Positions 40,563-48,981 of a stretch of DNA of 64,000 bases are shown in pieces. The translations under genes were made by a program, and so were the position numbers. Source of the stretch: Xenophilus azovorans DSM 13620 (GTDB taxonomy: Bacteria > Pseudomonadota > Gammaproteobacteria > Burkholderiales > Burkholderiaceae_C); assembly GCF_000745855.1 (NCBI RefSeq), contig NZ_JQKD01000006.1, positions 62,001-126,000 of the forward strand, read 5' to 3'. Every line of letters starts with the position of its first letter. Position 1 is the first letter of the stretch. The notes below the pieces were generated by a model, which was not told the DNA's origin, ran no database searches, and saw only the letters and a list, made by a program, of their open reading frames with translations.

Positions 40563-41636
40563 ATGAAACTCGCCACCCTCAAGGACGGCTCGCGCGACGG
40601 CCAGCTGGTCGTCGTCTCGCGCGATCTCTCGCACGCCCACTACGCCACCGGCATCGCCCACCGGCTGCAGCAGGTGCTGGACGACTGGGGCTTTCTGGCT
40701 CCACAACTGGAGGACCTGTCCACGCAGCTCAACCACGGCCGCGCGCGCCACGCCTTCCCCTTCGACCCGGCGCAGTGCATGGCGCCGCTGCCGCGCGCCT
40801 ACCAGTGGGCCGACGGCTCGGCCTACCTGAACCACGTGGAGCTGGTGCGCAAGGCGCGCGGCGCCGAGGTGCCCGCCTCCTTCTACACCGACCCGCTGAT
40901 GTACCAGGGCGGCAGCGACGACTTCCTCGGCCCCTGCGACGACATCGTGGTGCCGAGCGAGGCGATGGGCATCGACTTCGAGGCCGAGATCGCCGTCGTC
41001 ACCGGCGACGTGAAGATGGGCACCGGCCCCGACGAGGCGCTGGACGCCGTCCGGCTGGTGATGCTGGCCAACGACGTGAGCCTGCGCCACCTGATCCCGG
41101 CCGAGCTGGCGAAGGGCTTCGGCTTCTTCCAGAGCAAGCCCGCCACCGCCTTCAGCCCGGTGGCCGTGACGCTGGACGAGCTGGGCCCGGCGTGGGAGCA
41201 GGGCCGGGTGCACCTGGCGCTGCAGAGCACCTGGAACGGCCGCAAGGTCGGCCTCACCGACGCCGGCCCCGACATGAGCTTCCACTTCGGCCAGCTCATC
41301 GCCCACATCGCGAAGACGCGCAACGTGCGCGCCGGCAGCATCGTCGGCAGCGGCACGGTGAGCAACCCCGGCGTGGAGAAGAACGGCCGCATGGAATGGC
41401 CCAAGGGCTACGCGTGCATCGCCGAGAAGCGCAGCATGGAAACCATCCTCGACGGCGAGCCGAAGACCGAGTTCATGAAGTTCGGCGACACCATCCGCAT
41501 CGAGATGAAGGGGCTGGACGGCCGGTCGCTGTTCGGGGCGATCGAGCAGGAGGTGGTGCCGCCGGGCGGGCGCCGCCAGGCGGCGGAGCACGCGACGCCG
41601 AACGGGCGTGCCGACGATGAGGCGCTCGAAGACTGA
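40563..41636 (+). CDS. Fumarylacetoacetate hydrolase family protein
   Basis: 357 residues from the ATG at 40563. Metal-binding acids occur in FEAEIAVVTGDVKMG. RLVMLANDVSLRHLI and GSIVGSGTVSNPG are FAH-fold signatures; GFGFFQSKPATAFSP and GYACIAEKRSMETI are typical of the two-domain FAH family. These enzymes cleave C-C bonds in beta-diketo acids or catalyse related hydrolysis. The tail after residue 340 is a charged extension. The flavoprotein hydroxylase at 44438 could belong to the same aromatic pathway, but the hipBA island lies between them. Confidence 0.85.
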   Translation: MKLATLKDGSRDGQLVVVSRDLSHAHYATGIAHRLQQVLDDWGFLAPQLEDLSTQLNHGRARHAFPFDPAQCMAPLPRAYQWADGSAYLNHVELVRKARGAEVPASFYTDPLMYQGGSDDFLGPCDDIVVPSEAMGIDFEAEIAVVTGDVKMGTGPDEALDAVRLVMLANDVSLRHLIPAELAKGFGFFQSKPATAFSPVAVTLDELGPAWEQGRVHLALQSTWNGRKVGLTDAGPDMSFHFGQLIAHIAKTRNVRAGSIVGSGTVSNPGVEKNGRMEWPKGYACIAEKRSMETILDGEPKTEFMKFGDTIRIEMKGLDGRSLFGAIEQEVVPPGGRRQAAEHATPNGRADDEALED

Positions 41637-41665
41637 GCAGATTTCATCGGACTTCTTTGGGTGTA

Positions 41666-41842
41666 GATATTTGCTCTCTCAGGAACAAATATCCGACTAC
41701 GCTTGCCGCTTCGATAGATATTGCTCTCTTAAGGACAAAATTTTCAACTGACAATGCGCAGCCGAAAATTTGCTCCCAAGAGAACGTTTTCAGTCGACTT
41801 TGCGTCCTTGCTCATTGAAAATGTTCCGCTCAGGACATTTTC
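41666..41842. promoter_or_regulatory. Four HipB operator-like palindromes
   Basis: Four dyads lie at 41666-41693 (arms GATATTTG/CAAATATC), 41717-41742 (core TTG-N12-CAA), 41764-41791 (arms GAAAA/TTTTC) and 41817-41842 (arms GAAAATGT/ACATTTTC). Their centres are 50, 49 and 51 bases apart, close to five helical turns. Three of the four share a CTC...AGGA core. The last one ends at the base before the hipB ATG and contains its ribosome site (AGGA). The arrangement mirrors the multiple operators of Escherichia coli hipBA but with a different sequence. The region (41637-41842) is notably AT-rich. Confidence 0.72.
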
Positions 41843-42115
41843 ATGAACATCGCATCCGAGACGCTGCCCGCACTGGCCAGGCGGCTTCAGGCCGAACGCA
41901 AACACCAGAGACTGTCGCGCGAACAGGCCGCGGCCGTATGCAACGTAAGCACGTCCTTCATCCGCGATGCCGAAAGCGACCCGGCACGCTGCTCCCTCGG
42001 CAAGCTGCTGCTGCTGATGCGCGGGCTGGGCCTGAGCCTGGAGACGCATGGCTGGTCGGACGAAACGCCGACGCTGCCAACAGCGTCCGAGCGTGAAGGA
42101 CCGGGGCCCGCATGA
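41843..42115 (+). CDS. hipB: HipB-like antitoxin, XRE-family
   Basis: 90 residues. The helix-turn-helix is LARRLQAERKHQRLSREQAA followed by CNVSTSFIRDAESDPARCSL, residues about 9-50, with the recognition helix around STSFIRDAE. The C-terminal segment LLLLMRGLGLSLETHGW resembles HipB dimerisation. It would bind the four palindromes upstream and neutralise HipA by complex formation. The stop codon overlaps the hipA start by 4 bases (ATGA), so production of the two is coupled. Confidence 0.88.
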   Translation: MNIASETLPALARRLQAERKHQRLSREQAAAVCNVSTSFIRDAESDPARCSLGKLLLLMRGLGLSLETHGWSDETPTLPTASEREGPGPA

Positions 42116-43407
42116 CCCGCCTGCGCGTGTGGGCCAATGCGCGGCCGATGGGCTGGTTCGGACACGAGGCCGGCGAGTTCTATTTCGAGTACGACGGCCA
42201 ATGGCTCCAGCAGCCAGGGGGCTACGTGCTGGCGCCGCAGTTCGCCCTGGGGCCGCAGCGCTTCAGGGGCGCTCCGGTGCGCAACTTCTTCGAGAACCTG
42301 CTGCCCGAGGGCCAGGCGCTGGAAGACGTGCTGGCCGCCGTCCACCTGCGCAATCCCTCGCCATTCGAGGTGCTGGGCGTGCTGGGCAAGGAATTGCCCG
42401 GCGTGCTGAGCCTGCTGCCCGAGGACGAGGTGCGCACGCAGCAGCAGGCCTACGCGCCCCTGCCGCACGACACGCTGAGCCAGCGCATCGGCGCCCGCGA
42501 GCAGGTGCCGCTGCTGGTGGCCAACACGCACACCACGATGTCGCTGGCCGGCGCACAGGACAAGATCGGCCTGCGCTTCGACGCGAAGACGAACCGGTTG
42601 TGGGACAGCCTGGGGCCGTCGCCCACCACGCACATCCTCAAGCCCGACATCCGCCAGGCACGCTACGCGCCCAGCGTCATCAACGAATACGCCTGCATGA
42701 AGCTGGCGCGTTCGCTCAAGCTGCCCGTGCCCAGGGTGTGGCTGCTGCGCGTGCCGGAGGCGGCCTATGTGGTCGAGCGCTACGACCGCGAGGTTCCCGC
42801 CCATGGCGACATCGTGAGCCTGCACCAGATCGACGGCTGCCAGCTCCTGGGCCACGGTCCGCACTGGAAATACGAGCGCAGCGGGGGGCTGGTGAGCCTG
42901 CCGAAGCTCGTGCAGGCCCTGCGCGCGCTGGGCGTGCGAGGAAAGGACATGCTCGCCTTTCAGCGCTGGGTGATGTTCAACTACCTGATCGGCAATGCAG
43001 ACGCGCACGCGAAGAACCTGTCGGTGCTGATCGACGGCGGCCGGCCGGGATTCAGGCTCGCGCCCTTCTACGATCTGGTCTGTGTACGCGCCTATGGCGA
43101 CACGGGACTGGCCCTGTTCATCGGCGACGAGGACAGCTTCGACGCGGTGGGCATGCACTCCTGGGAGGGCTTTTGCCAGGATTGCGGCTTTGCGGCGAAA
43201 GAAACGCTGAAGGAGTTGCAGGCGCTGGCGCTGGCCTTGCTCCCCGCGTGGGACAAGGTGCGCACGCAGATCGATGCACACGATGCACCCACGGACGCCG
43301 AACGCACGGTGCTGGACAAGATGACGCAAGTGTTCGAGCTGCACCAGCGCCACGTGACGTCGATGCTCGGCTTGACGCAGCGGTCCGCCCAGTGTGCTGT
43401 CCCGTAA
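42112..43407 (+). CDS. hipA: HipA-type serine/threonine kinase toxin
   Basis: 431 residues, full length. Domain order is HipA_N (about 1-100: VWANARPMGWFGHEAGEFYF, GAPVRNFFENLLPEG) then the kinase (HipA_C). Key residues: the flexible P-loop TTMSLAGAQDKIGLRF with Ser144, equivalent to the autophosphorylated Ser150 of E. coli; GNADAHAKN with catalytic Asp297; and APFYDLVC with metal-binding Asp321. All are intact, so activity is plausible. HipA kinases phosphorylate aminoacyl-tRNA synthetases such as GltX, causing growth arrest; the target here is unknown. The last four residues (CAVP) and the stop codon come from the inserted MITE end. Confidence 0.92.
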   Translation: MTRLRVWANARPMGWFGHEAGEFYFEYDGQWLQQPGGYVLAPQFALGPQRFRGAPVRNFFENLLPEGQALEDVLAAVHLRNPSPFEVLGVLGKELPGVLSLLPEDEVRTQQQAYAPLPHDTLSQRIGAREQVPLLVANTHTTMSLAGAQDKIGLRFDAKTNRLWDSLGPSPTTHILKPDIRQARYAPSVINEYACMKLARSLKLPVPRVWLLRVPEAAYVVERYDREVPAHGDIVSLHQIDGCQLLGHGPHWKYERSGGLVSLPKLVQALRALGVRGKDMLAFQRWVMFNYLIGNADAHAKNLSVLIDGGRPGFRLAPFYDLVCVRAYGDTGLALFIGDEDSFDAVGMHSWEGFCQDCGFAAKETLKELQALALALLPAWDKVRTQIDAHDAPTDAERTVLDKMTQVFELHQRHVTSMLGLTQRSAQCAVP

Positions 43408-43553
43408 ATAGCTGCACAAAATGAAATCGATGGATTCGTGTGCAGGGCAAGGCACAAACCGCAGCGATAGCCGAAGCTATCGCGAGGATTTGCAACGCCG
43501 CCCTGGACGCGAAGACGCGACTTCATGTGCAGGTATTTGCGGGACAGCACACT
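43391..43553. mobile_element. MITE-like element with 28-bp terminal inverted repeats
   Basis: A 163-bp segment bounded by near-identical inverted repeats, left 43391-43418 and right 43526-43553; 26 of 28 positions match. The outer sequence begins AGTGTGCTGTCCCG. It codes for no transposase. The interior contains a perfect hairpin GCGATAGC-CGAA-GCTATCGC (43464-43483). The left end supplies the last codons and stop of hipA. The right end overlaps the stop codon of the LuxR gene. A non-autonomous element mobilised by a transposase elsewhere is inferred. Confidence 0.8.
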
Positions 43554-44328
43554 AGGCTACGGCACCCCGCAGCAGTTCCTTCACCGTCCGGATCCCCAGC
43601 CGCCGGAACGCCCGGTACTGATGGGTGCGCACGGTGCTCAGTTCCAGCCCCAGCGCGCGGGCGGCCTCCTTGGCGGTGCGGCCCTCGCGCAGGTGGGCGA
43701 TGACCTCGCGCTCGCGCAGGCTCAGGGCCAGCAGGCGCGCGGCGAAGCCGGGCTCCACGGTGGCGCCGGTGGCCAGGGCGATGCGGCCGTGCGCGGCGGT
43801 GGCGTCGGCCAGCAGGCCGGCATGCGCCTCCAGCAGCGCGAAGTCGCCGGCATCGAACTCGGGCTGCGCCAGACTGCGGTAGAAGCTCACGGCCGCGCGC
43901 TGGCCGGTGGGCAGCAGCATCAGCACCGAGGCGCGCTCGCGGATGCCCACGTCGCCATAACAGGCGGCGCGGTAGTCGGCGTCGGCCAGTTCGTCGCCGC
44001 GGTGGTGGCCCAGCCAGAGCTGCATGCGCGCCGGGCGCTGGCGCGTGGCCAGCCAGGCCATGTGCGGATCGAGCCGGTCGAAGCGGCGGGCCACGTAGCG
44101 CTCTGCAGTGCGCTCGGCCGTCTGGCCGTAGGTGCTGGCGGCGGAGACGGTCTCCAGCCGGCCGTGCGCGCCGACGGCGAACACGGTACAGAAGGTGACG
44201 GGCAACTGCTGCTGCATCGCCGCCAGGTAGCGCGCCGCCAACTCGGGCGTGCCGACGCCCGCCAGCACGCCGCTGACCAGGCGCGGCGCCAGCGGCTGGG
44301 CGGAGGGACGGATGCGCCAGCGCCTCAT
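43552..44328 (-). CDS. LuxR-family transcriptional regulator
   Basis: 258 residues. The C-terminal GerE/LuxR helix-turn-helix is clear: LSLREREVIAHLREGRTAKE, ARALGLELSTVRTHQYRAFR, RLGIRTVKELL. The N-terminal ~180 residues (CTVFAVGAHGRLETVSAA, LLPTGQRAAVSFYRS, GDFALLEAHAGLLAD) look like a GAF-type sensor, not an autoinducer domain. It is divergent from the flavoprotein hydroxylase and probably regulates it through the shared 109-base region. Its stop codon (TAG) is partly inside the MITE right end, so the C terminus may have been changed by insertion. Confidence 0.85.
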   Translation of the reverse strand: MRRWRIRPSAQPLAPRLVSGVLAGVGTPELAARYLAAMQQQLPVTFCTVFAVGAHGRLETVSAASTYGQTAERTAERYVARRFDRLDPHMAWLATRQRPARMQLWLGHHRGDELADADYRAACYGDVGIRERASVLMLLPTGQRAAVSFYRSLAQPEFDAGDFALLEAHAGLLADATAAHGRIALATGATVEPGFAARLLALSLREREVIAHLREGRTAKEAARALGLELSTVRTHQYRAFRRLGIRTVKELLRGAVA

Positions 44329-44358
44329 GCGGGCATCCGGGGTTGGATCAGGGTCAAC

Positions 44359-44372
44359 ACTTCATAAGAAGT
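44359..44372. promoter_or_regulatory. Candidate operator palindrome
   Basis: ACTTC-ATAA-GAAGT, a perfect 5-bp inverted repeat, 31 bases beyond the LuxR gene start and 65 before the hydroxylase ATG. It is AT-rich and well placed for the divergent regulator. Confidence 0.45.
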
Positions 44373-44437
44373 TACGACACCCTGGCTCGCGGCGCATCAG
44401 GACAATTCCCCGCATCCGCTCTTGAAGGAGACAGACG

Positions 44438-46186
44438 ATGACGAGCGCAGCCACCCCGGCCGCGGTCCCCGGCGCCCGCGGCGCCGATGCCACCGGCGGC
44501 CCGGTCCCTCCCGCCGCCACGGACGCCTTGCCGCCGCCGGTGGGCCCCTTCCACTACACGCGCTTCGCGCCACGCCTGCCCGCGCTGCAGGACGGCACGG
44601 AGACGCAGCGCCACGCAGTGGCGATCGCCGGCGGCGGCCCGGTAGGCATGGCGCTGGCGCTGGGCCTGGCCAACCACGGCGTGCCCAGCGTGGTCCTGGA
44701 GGCGGACGACACGGTGTGCGTGGGCAGCCGCGCGATCTGCATCTCGCGCCGCAGCCTGGAGATCGTGGAGCGCCTGGGTGCGCTGCATGCCTTCATGGCC
44801 AAAGGCCTGCCCTGGACTTCCGGCACCAGCTTCTACAAGACCACCGAGGTGTTCCGCTTCGAGATGCCCACGCACCCGGGCGAGAAGCTGCCGCCGATGA
44901 TCAACCTGGAGCAGTACTACATCGAGCAGTACCTGCTGGACGAGATCGAAAGGCGCAACACCGCGCAGCCGGGCCTGATCGACATCCGCTGGGGCACCGA
45001 GCTGAGCGGCTTCTCGCAGGACGAAGGCGGCGTGACCCTGCAGGCGCGCAACGCGCTGGGCACCTACACCCTGCACGCCGGCTGGCTGGCCGCCTGCGAC
45101 GGCGGCCAGAGCTTCGTGCGCAGGTCGCTCGGCCTGGCCCTGGAGGGCGCGGCCTACGAGGGCCGCTACGTGATCATCGACATCGAGCTGCCCAGCCGCC
45201 ACCGCACCGAGCGCCGCGCCTGGTTCGACCCGCCCTGGAACCCCGGCTCCACCGTGCTGATGCACCCCCAGCCGGACGACATCTGGCGCATCGACTACCA
45301 GCTTCGCCCCGGCCAGAGCACCGAGCAGGCGCTCACCCCCGAGGCGGTGCGCGAATTCGTGCAGCGCCACCTGGACGCCATCGGCGAGGGCCACCTGCCC
45401 TGGAAGCCGGTGTGGACCTCGGTGTACCGCGCCGGCGCGATGACCCTGGCCGACTACCGGCACGGGCGCATCCTGTTCGCCGGCAACGCGGCGCACGCCA
45501 TGCCGATCTTCGGCGTGCGCGGGCTGAACTCCGGCTTCGACGACGCGGACAACCTGGCCTGGAAGCTGGCGGCCGTGGCCAAGGGCGAGTCCGATGCCGC
45601 GCTGCTGGACAGCTACTCGGCCGAGCGCATCGCCGCCTTCCACGTCAACGCCGAGAACGCGATGCGCAGCACGGAGTTCATGTCGCCGCCCTCGCGCGGC
45701 TTCGACCTGCTGCGCGAGGCGGCGCTGTCGCTGGCCGAGAAGCACCGCGGCATCGCGCAGTTGGTCAATCCGCGGCAGACGCAGGCGGTGTGCTACGCCG
45801 ACTCGCCCCTGTCCAGCCCCGGCGACGATCTGCCGGCTGGCCCGGTGCCCGGCGAGGTGATGGCCGACCAGCCGCTGCGCCGGGGTCACCTGACGGACTG
45901 GATCGGGCCGTGCTTCACGCTGCTGGTGCTGGGCGAGGCACGCCTGCCCGGAGCGGGCCTGCCGCCGGTGCTGCGGGTGGTGCGCATCGGCGGCGATGAA
46001 GGCGCGGACGCGCAGGCCGATGCCGAGGTGCTGCGCGCCCTGGGCGCCGAGCCGGGCGGCGCGGTCTACCTGCTGCGCCCGGATGGCCATGTGGCCGCGC
46101 GCTGGCGCGCCCCTTCGGCGGCGCAGATCGCCGCCGCGCTGCAGCGCGCCTCGGTGCACACCGTCAAAGTCAAGGAGACCGCATGA
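44438..46186 (+). CDS. FAD-dependent aromatic hydroxylase (MhpA-like)
   Basis: 582 residues from the ATG at 44438, with AAGGAG 7 bases upstream. The FAD-binding fold is present: VAIAGGGPVGMALALGL (about residues 61-77), the DG-type motif ACDGGQSFVRRSLG, and the third motif RILFAGNAAHAMPIFGVRG. The last normally reads GDAAH; here the Asp that contacts FAD ribose is Asn350. The C-terminal region (about 480-575) is thioredoxin-like, as in MhpA/PheA hydroxylases. It would add oxygen to a phenolic substrate using NAD(P)H. It overlaps a small DUF2783-like gene by 4 bases. Confidence 0.85.
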   Translation: MTSAATPAAVPGARGADATGGPVPPAATDALPPPVGPFHYTRFAPRLPALQDGTETQRHAVAIAGGGPVGMALALGLANHGVPSVVLEADDTVCVGSRAICISRRSLEIVERLGALHAFMAKGLPWTSGTSFYKTTEVFRFEMPTHPGEKLPPMINLEQYYIEQYLLDEIERRNTAQPGLIDIRWGTELSGFSQDEGGVTLQARNALGTYTLHAGWLAACDGGQSFVRRSLGLALEGAAYEGRYVIIDIELPSRHRTERRAWFDPPWNPGSTVLMHPQPDDIWRIDYQLRPGQSTEQALTPEAVREFVQRHLDAIGEGHLPWKPVWTSVYRAGAMTLADYRHGRILFAGNAAHAMPIFGVRGLNSGFDDADNLAWKLAAVAKGESDAALLDSYSAERIAAFHVNAENAMRSTEFMSPPSRGFDLLREAALSLAEKHRGIAQLVNPRQTQAVCYADSPLSSPGDDLPAGPVPGEVMADQPLRRGHLTDWIGPCFTLLVLGEARLPGAGLPPVLRVVRIGGDEGADAQADAEVLRALGAEPGGAVYLLRPDGHVAARWRAPSAAQIAAALQRASVHTVKVKETA

Positions 46187-46407
46187 CCGCCACCCTCGCC
46201 CCCGAGGCACGCGACCGCCTGTACGCCGAGTGCGCCCGCGCCGTCAGCGAGGCCGGCGCCGAGCGCGAGTCGCTCTTGCTGGCCCGCCTGGCGCTGCTGC
46301 TGTTCGAGCAGCTCGGCGACGAGGCACGATGCCGCCAGGCACTGGCCGACGCCCTCCACGCACTGCCCGTACCGTCCCTGTCCGCTGCCGGCGACGCCGG
46401 CCACTGA
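46183..46407 (+). CDS. DUF2783-like small protein
   Basis: 74 residues: LYAECARAVSEAGAERESLL then LARLALLLFEQLGDEARCRQ, two helices. This matches the pattern of DUF2783 proteins, which are tiny helical proteins that repeatedly sit next to FAD-dependent hydroxylases and FAH-type enzymes. Its ATG overlaps the hydroxylase stop (ATGA), so it is translationally coupled and may be an accessory subunit. No function is established for the family. Confidence 0.7.
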   Translation: MTATLAPEARDRLYAECARAVSEAGAERESLLLARLALLLFEQLGDEARCRQALADALHALPVPSLSAAGDAGH

Positions 46408-46443
46408 ATGCCGGACCCGCGCCGGCCGCGTTCGGCCCGGCCG

Positions 46444-46785
46444 CTACCAGCCCAGCGCGAGGTGCAGCGGCAGGTACACCGCCATGCCGGCGAGCATGGT
46501 GCCCAGCACGCCGCCGCGCCAGAAGTACCAGGCGACGCCGACAGCCGCGGCGTACAGCCGCGCGTCGCGCCAGGTATCGATGAAGTGGCCGCCCGTCATC
46601 AGGATCTCGGGCGCGATCACCGCCGCCAGCGCGGCTCCGGGCGCATAGTGCAGCGCCCGGTGGGCCCAGTCCGGCAGCGTCCAGGGCCGGTCGAGGATGA
46701 AGAAGAAGCAGCGCGTGAGCACCGTCACGCCGGCCAGGCCGACGATGACCAGGAGCGTCCAGGCGTCGGTCTGCTCCGCCGTCAT
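46444..46785 (-). CDS. azlD: AzlD family protein
   Basis: 113 residues with about four membrane segments (WTLLVIVGLAGVTVLTRCFF, APGAALAAVIAPEILM, GVLGTMLAGMAVYLPLHLAL). The AzlD pattern is TR.FF...P.....RAL.Y.P.A.LAAVIAPE. It is the small partner of AzlC in export of branched-chain amino acids. Last gene of the def operon; it starts with ATGA overlapping the azlC stop codon. Confidence 0.9.
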   Translation of the reverse strand: MTAEQTDAWTLLVIVGLAGVTVLTRCFFFILDRPWTLPDWAHRALHYAPGAALAAVIAPEILMTGGHFIDTWRDARLYAAAVGVAWYFWRGGVLGTMLAGMAVYLPLHLALGW

Positions 46786-47522
46786 ACCTCGTCCTCCTGC
46801 GCCGGATCCAGCCCGAGCCGCTTCTCCAGCCAGAAGCACAGCAGCACCGCCGCGCCGATCGCCACCACGATGTTGAGCTTCAGCGGCAGCGCGTAGGCGG
46901 CCACCGCGGTGGCCGCGGCCACCAGCACAGCCAGGATGCGCAGCCGCGTGGTGGCCATCGAGCAGACGATCGCCACCAGGCTGAGCACGCCGGCGAAGCC
47001 CAGCCCCCAGTGGGTGGGAATGAAGTTCGCCAGTGCGATGCCGGTGAGGCTGAGCAGCATCCAGGCGAGCCAGGTGACGGCGTAGCCGCCGGTGAGGTAG
47101 GCCTCCTGCGCGTCGAGCCCGGCGGGCGTATCGGCGGGCCGCGGAAAGCGCCGGGTGAACATCACGTAGCTCAGGTCGGCCGTCAGGTAGCCGTGCAGCA
47201 GGCGCCGCCAGCGCGGCATGTGCAGCAGGTAGGGCCGCAGGTGCAGGCTGAACACGACGAAGCGCAGGTTGACGCAGAAGCCGGTGGCCAGGATGACCCA
47301 GGCCGGCGCGCCGGCGACCAGCAGCGGCAGCGCGGCAAGCTGCGAACTGCCCGCGTACACCAGCAGCGTCATCGCGACGGACTCGAAGACGCTCAGGCCC
47401 GACTTGAGCATCGCCACGCCGGTCATCAGCCCCCAGGCGCCGATGCCCAGGGCCACCGGCGCCATGGTGCGCCAGCCCTCGCGGAAGGCCGGCCGCCGGC
47501 GGATGGCGGAGGAAAGGAACAT
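46782..47522 (-). CDS. azlC: AzlC family branched-chain amino acid exporter subunit
   Basis: 246 residues, 6-7 membrane segments. Conserved features are FREGWRTMAPVALGIGAWG, MTLLVYAGSSQLAALPLL, VNLRFVVFSLHLRPYL and YLTADLSYVMFTRRFP, all typical of AzlC. The pair AzlCD exports valine, leucine or methionine analogues. Its ATG overlaps the fmt stop codon and its stop overlaps the azlD start, so it is embedded in a housekeeping operon for N-terminal formylation. Confidence 0.9.
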   Translation of the reverse strand: MFLSSAIRRRPAFREGWRTMAPVALGIGAWGLMTGVAMLKSGLSVFESVAMTLLVYAGSSQLAALPLLVAGAPAWVILATGFCVNLRFVVFSLHLRPYLLHMPRWRRLLHGYLTADLSYVMFTRRFPRPADTPAGLDAQEAYLTGGYAVTWLAWMLLSLTGIALANFIPTHWGLGFAGVLSLVAIVCSMATTRLRILAVLVAAATAVAAYALPLKLNIVVAIGAAVLLCFWLEKRLGLDPAQEDEV

Positions 47523-48472
47523 CAGCCGAACACCTGGCCCGGCTTGACGTCGAAGCCTCGCAGGAAGTCCGCCGCGCCCAGGCGCCGGCCGCCGGCGCGC
47601 TGCAGTTCGGTGAGGGTGACCACGCCGCCGCCGGCCGCCACCTCGATGCCGGCCGGCCCGGCGGCCAGCACGGTGCCGGGGCGCTCCTCCACCGCGGCGG
47701 CGCGCGCGCTGGCGGCCCAGAGCTTGAGCACCTCGCCGTCCAGTTCGGTGCTGGCGCCGGGGAAGGGGTCGAAAGCGCGGATGCGGCGCACGATGGCGCC
47801 GCCGTCCTGCGCCCAGTCGATGCGCGCCTCGGCCTTCTCGACCTTGGCGGCGTAGGTCACGCCTTCGGCAGGCTGGGGCACGGGCCGCAGGCGCCCGGCT
47901 TCGGCGTCGCGCAGGGCCTGGACGACGAGCCGGCCGCCCAGCGCGGCCAGCCGGTCGTGCAGGCGGGCGGTGCTGTCGTCGCCGATGTCCAGCGCCTCGG
48001 CCAGCAGCATGCCGCCGGTGTCCAGGCCGGCGTCCATCTGCATGATGGTCACGCCCGTGGTCGCATCGCCGGCCTCGATGGCACGGTGGATGGGTGCCGC
48101 GCCGCGCCAGCGGGGCAGCAGGCTGGCGTGGATATTGAGGCACCCGAGCCGTGGCAGGTCCAGCACCCACTGCGGCAGGATCAGGCCGTAGGCAGCGACC
48201 ACCATGGCGTCGGCGCCGGCGGCCTCCAGGGCGGCGCGGGCGGCGGCGGCGTCATCGGGGTACTTGCCGTCCAGACGCAGGCTGCGCGGCTGCGCGACGG
48301 GCCAGCCGCGTTCCAGCGCCAGTGCCTTGACCGGCGAGGGCTGCAGCTTCATGCCTCGGCCGGCGGGCCGGTCGGGCTGGGTGAGCACCAGGGCGATGTC
48401 GAAGCCGGCGGCGTCCAGCGTCGCCAGGGCGACGCGCGCGAACTCGGGCGTGCCCGCGAAGACGATCCTCAC
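47522..48472 (-). CDS. fmt: Methionyl-tRNA formyltransferase
   Basis: 316 residues from a GTG at 48472 ([12 protein letters not shown]), preceded by AAGG. Active-site motif [16 protein letters not shown] and [14 protein letters not shown] are the Fmt signature. The C-terminal OB-like domain is complete ([28 protein letters not shown]). It formylates initiator Met-tRNA with 10-formyltetrahydrofolate before translation initiation. It is 8 bases after the lipoprotein gene and overlaps azlC by one base triplet. Confidence 0.97.
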   Translation of the reverse strand: MRIVFAGTPEFARVALATLDAAGFDIALVLTQPDRPAGRGMKLQPSPVKALALERGWPVAQPRSLRLDGKYPDDAAAARAALEAAGADAMVVAAYGLILPQWVLDLPRLGCLNIHASLLPRWRGAAPIHRAIEAGDATTGVTIMQMDAGLDTGGMLLAEALDIGDDSTARLHDRLAALGGRLVVQALRDAEAGRLRPVPQPAEGVTYAAKVEKAEARIDWAQDGGAIVRRIRAFDPFPGASTELDGEVLKLWAASARAAAVEERPGTVLAAGPAGIEVAAGGGVVTLTELQRAGGRRLGAADFLRGFDVKPGQVFG

Positions 48473-48480
48473 GGGGCCTT

Positions 48481-48981
48481 TCAGTTGCGGCCGGGCGACG
48501 GCGGCACGAAGCGCAGGTCGTCCCCCGTGTGGTAGCGGCGCACCACGCCCTGCGGGTCGATGTAGATGAAGAGCAGGCGCGGCGAATTGAGCTGCAGGTA
48601 GCGCCACTGCCAGACGTCGCCCTGGAAGGAGAAGACGCGGGTGACCTGCTCGGGCGGCCCAAAGGTGCGCAGCACGTCGGGCACGCGCCATGCGTCCACG
48701 CGGATCTCGCGGTCGAACCAGGCATCGCTCATGACCGACGAGACAGCCACGACCCTGCCCGTGGCATCGAGGTCGACGTTGTTCACGTCGAAGCCGGCCG
48801 GCTGGCGCGAGTACTGCAGGCGCTCGCCGCCGCCTGCCAGGGGGTAAGTGGCAGTGGGCGCACCCAGGCGCTGCAGGGCCTCGGCGCGGCTCACGCCCAG
48901 GGGCAGGCGGGTGGGCTCGCTGGCGCAGCCGGCCAGCAGGCCCGCCGCCAGCGCCGCGGTGGCCAGGAAGAGGCCCCTCAT
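48481..48981 (-). CDS. Small lipoprotein, BamE/SmpA-like
   Basis: 166 residues with lipobox LLAGC, Cys19. The mature protein starts [20 protein letters not shown] and has [20 protein letters not shown] and [19 protein letters not shown]. These are reminiscent of the SmpA/BamE two-helix plus beta fold, though similarity is only at pattern level. It is anchored in the envelope. Its ATG overlaps the def stop (ATGA) and it precedes fmt. Insertion of an envelope protein between def and fmt is seen in related genomes; function is unknown. Confidence 0.78.
   Translation of the reverse strand: MRGLFLATAALAAGLLAGCASEPTRLPLGVSRAEALQRLGAPTATYPLAGGGERLQYSRQPAGFDVNNVDLDATGRVVAVSSVMSDAWFDREIRVDAWRVPDVLRTFGPPEQVTRVFSFQGDVWQWRYLQLNSPRLLFIYIDPQGVVRRYHTGDDLRFVPPSPGRN

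Noticed and set aside
41666-41842. Regularly spaced ~28-bp repeats reminiscent of a CRISPR array
   Set aside because: The units are diverged palindromes directly before hipB, spacing sequences are short (about 22-25 bases), and no cas genes are present; operators explain them better.
43440-43703. An 87-codon plus-strand frame starting inside the MITE
   Set aside because: It reads through the MITE interior into the antisense of the LuxR gene; no ribosome site or homology.
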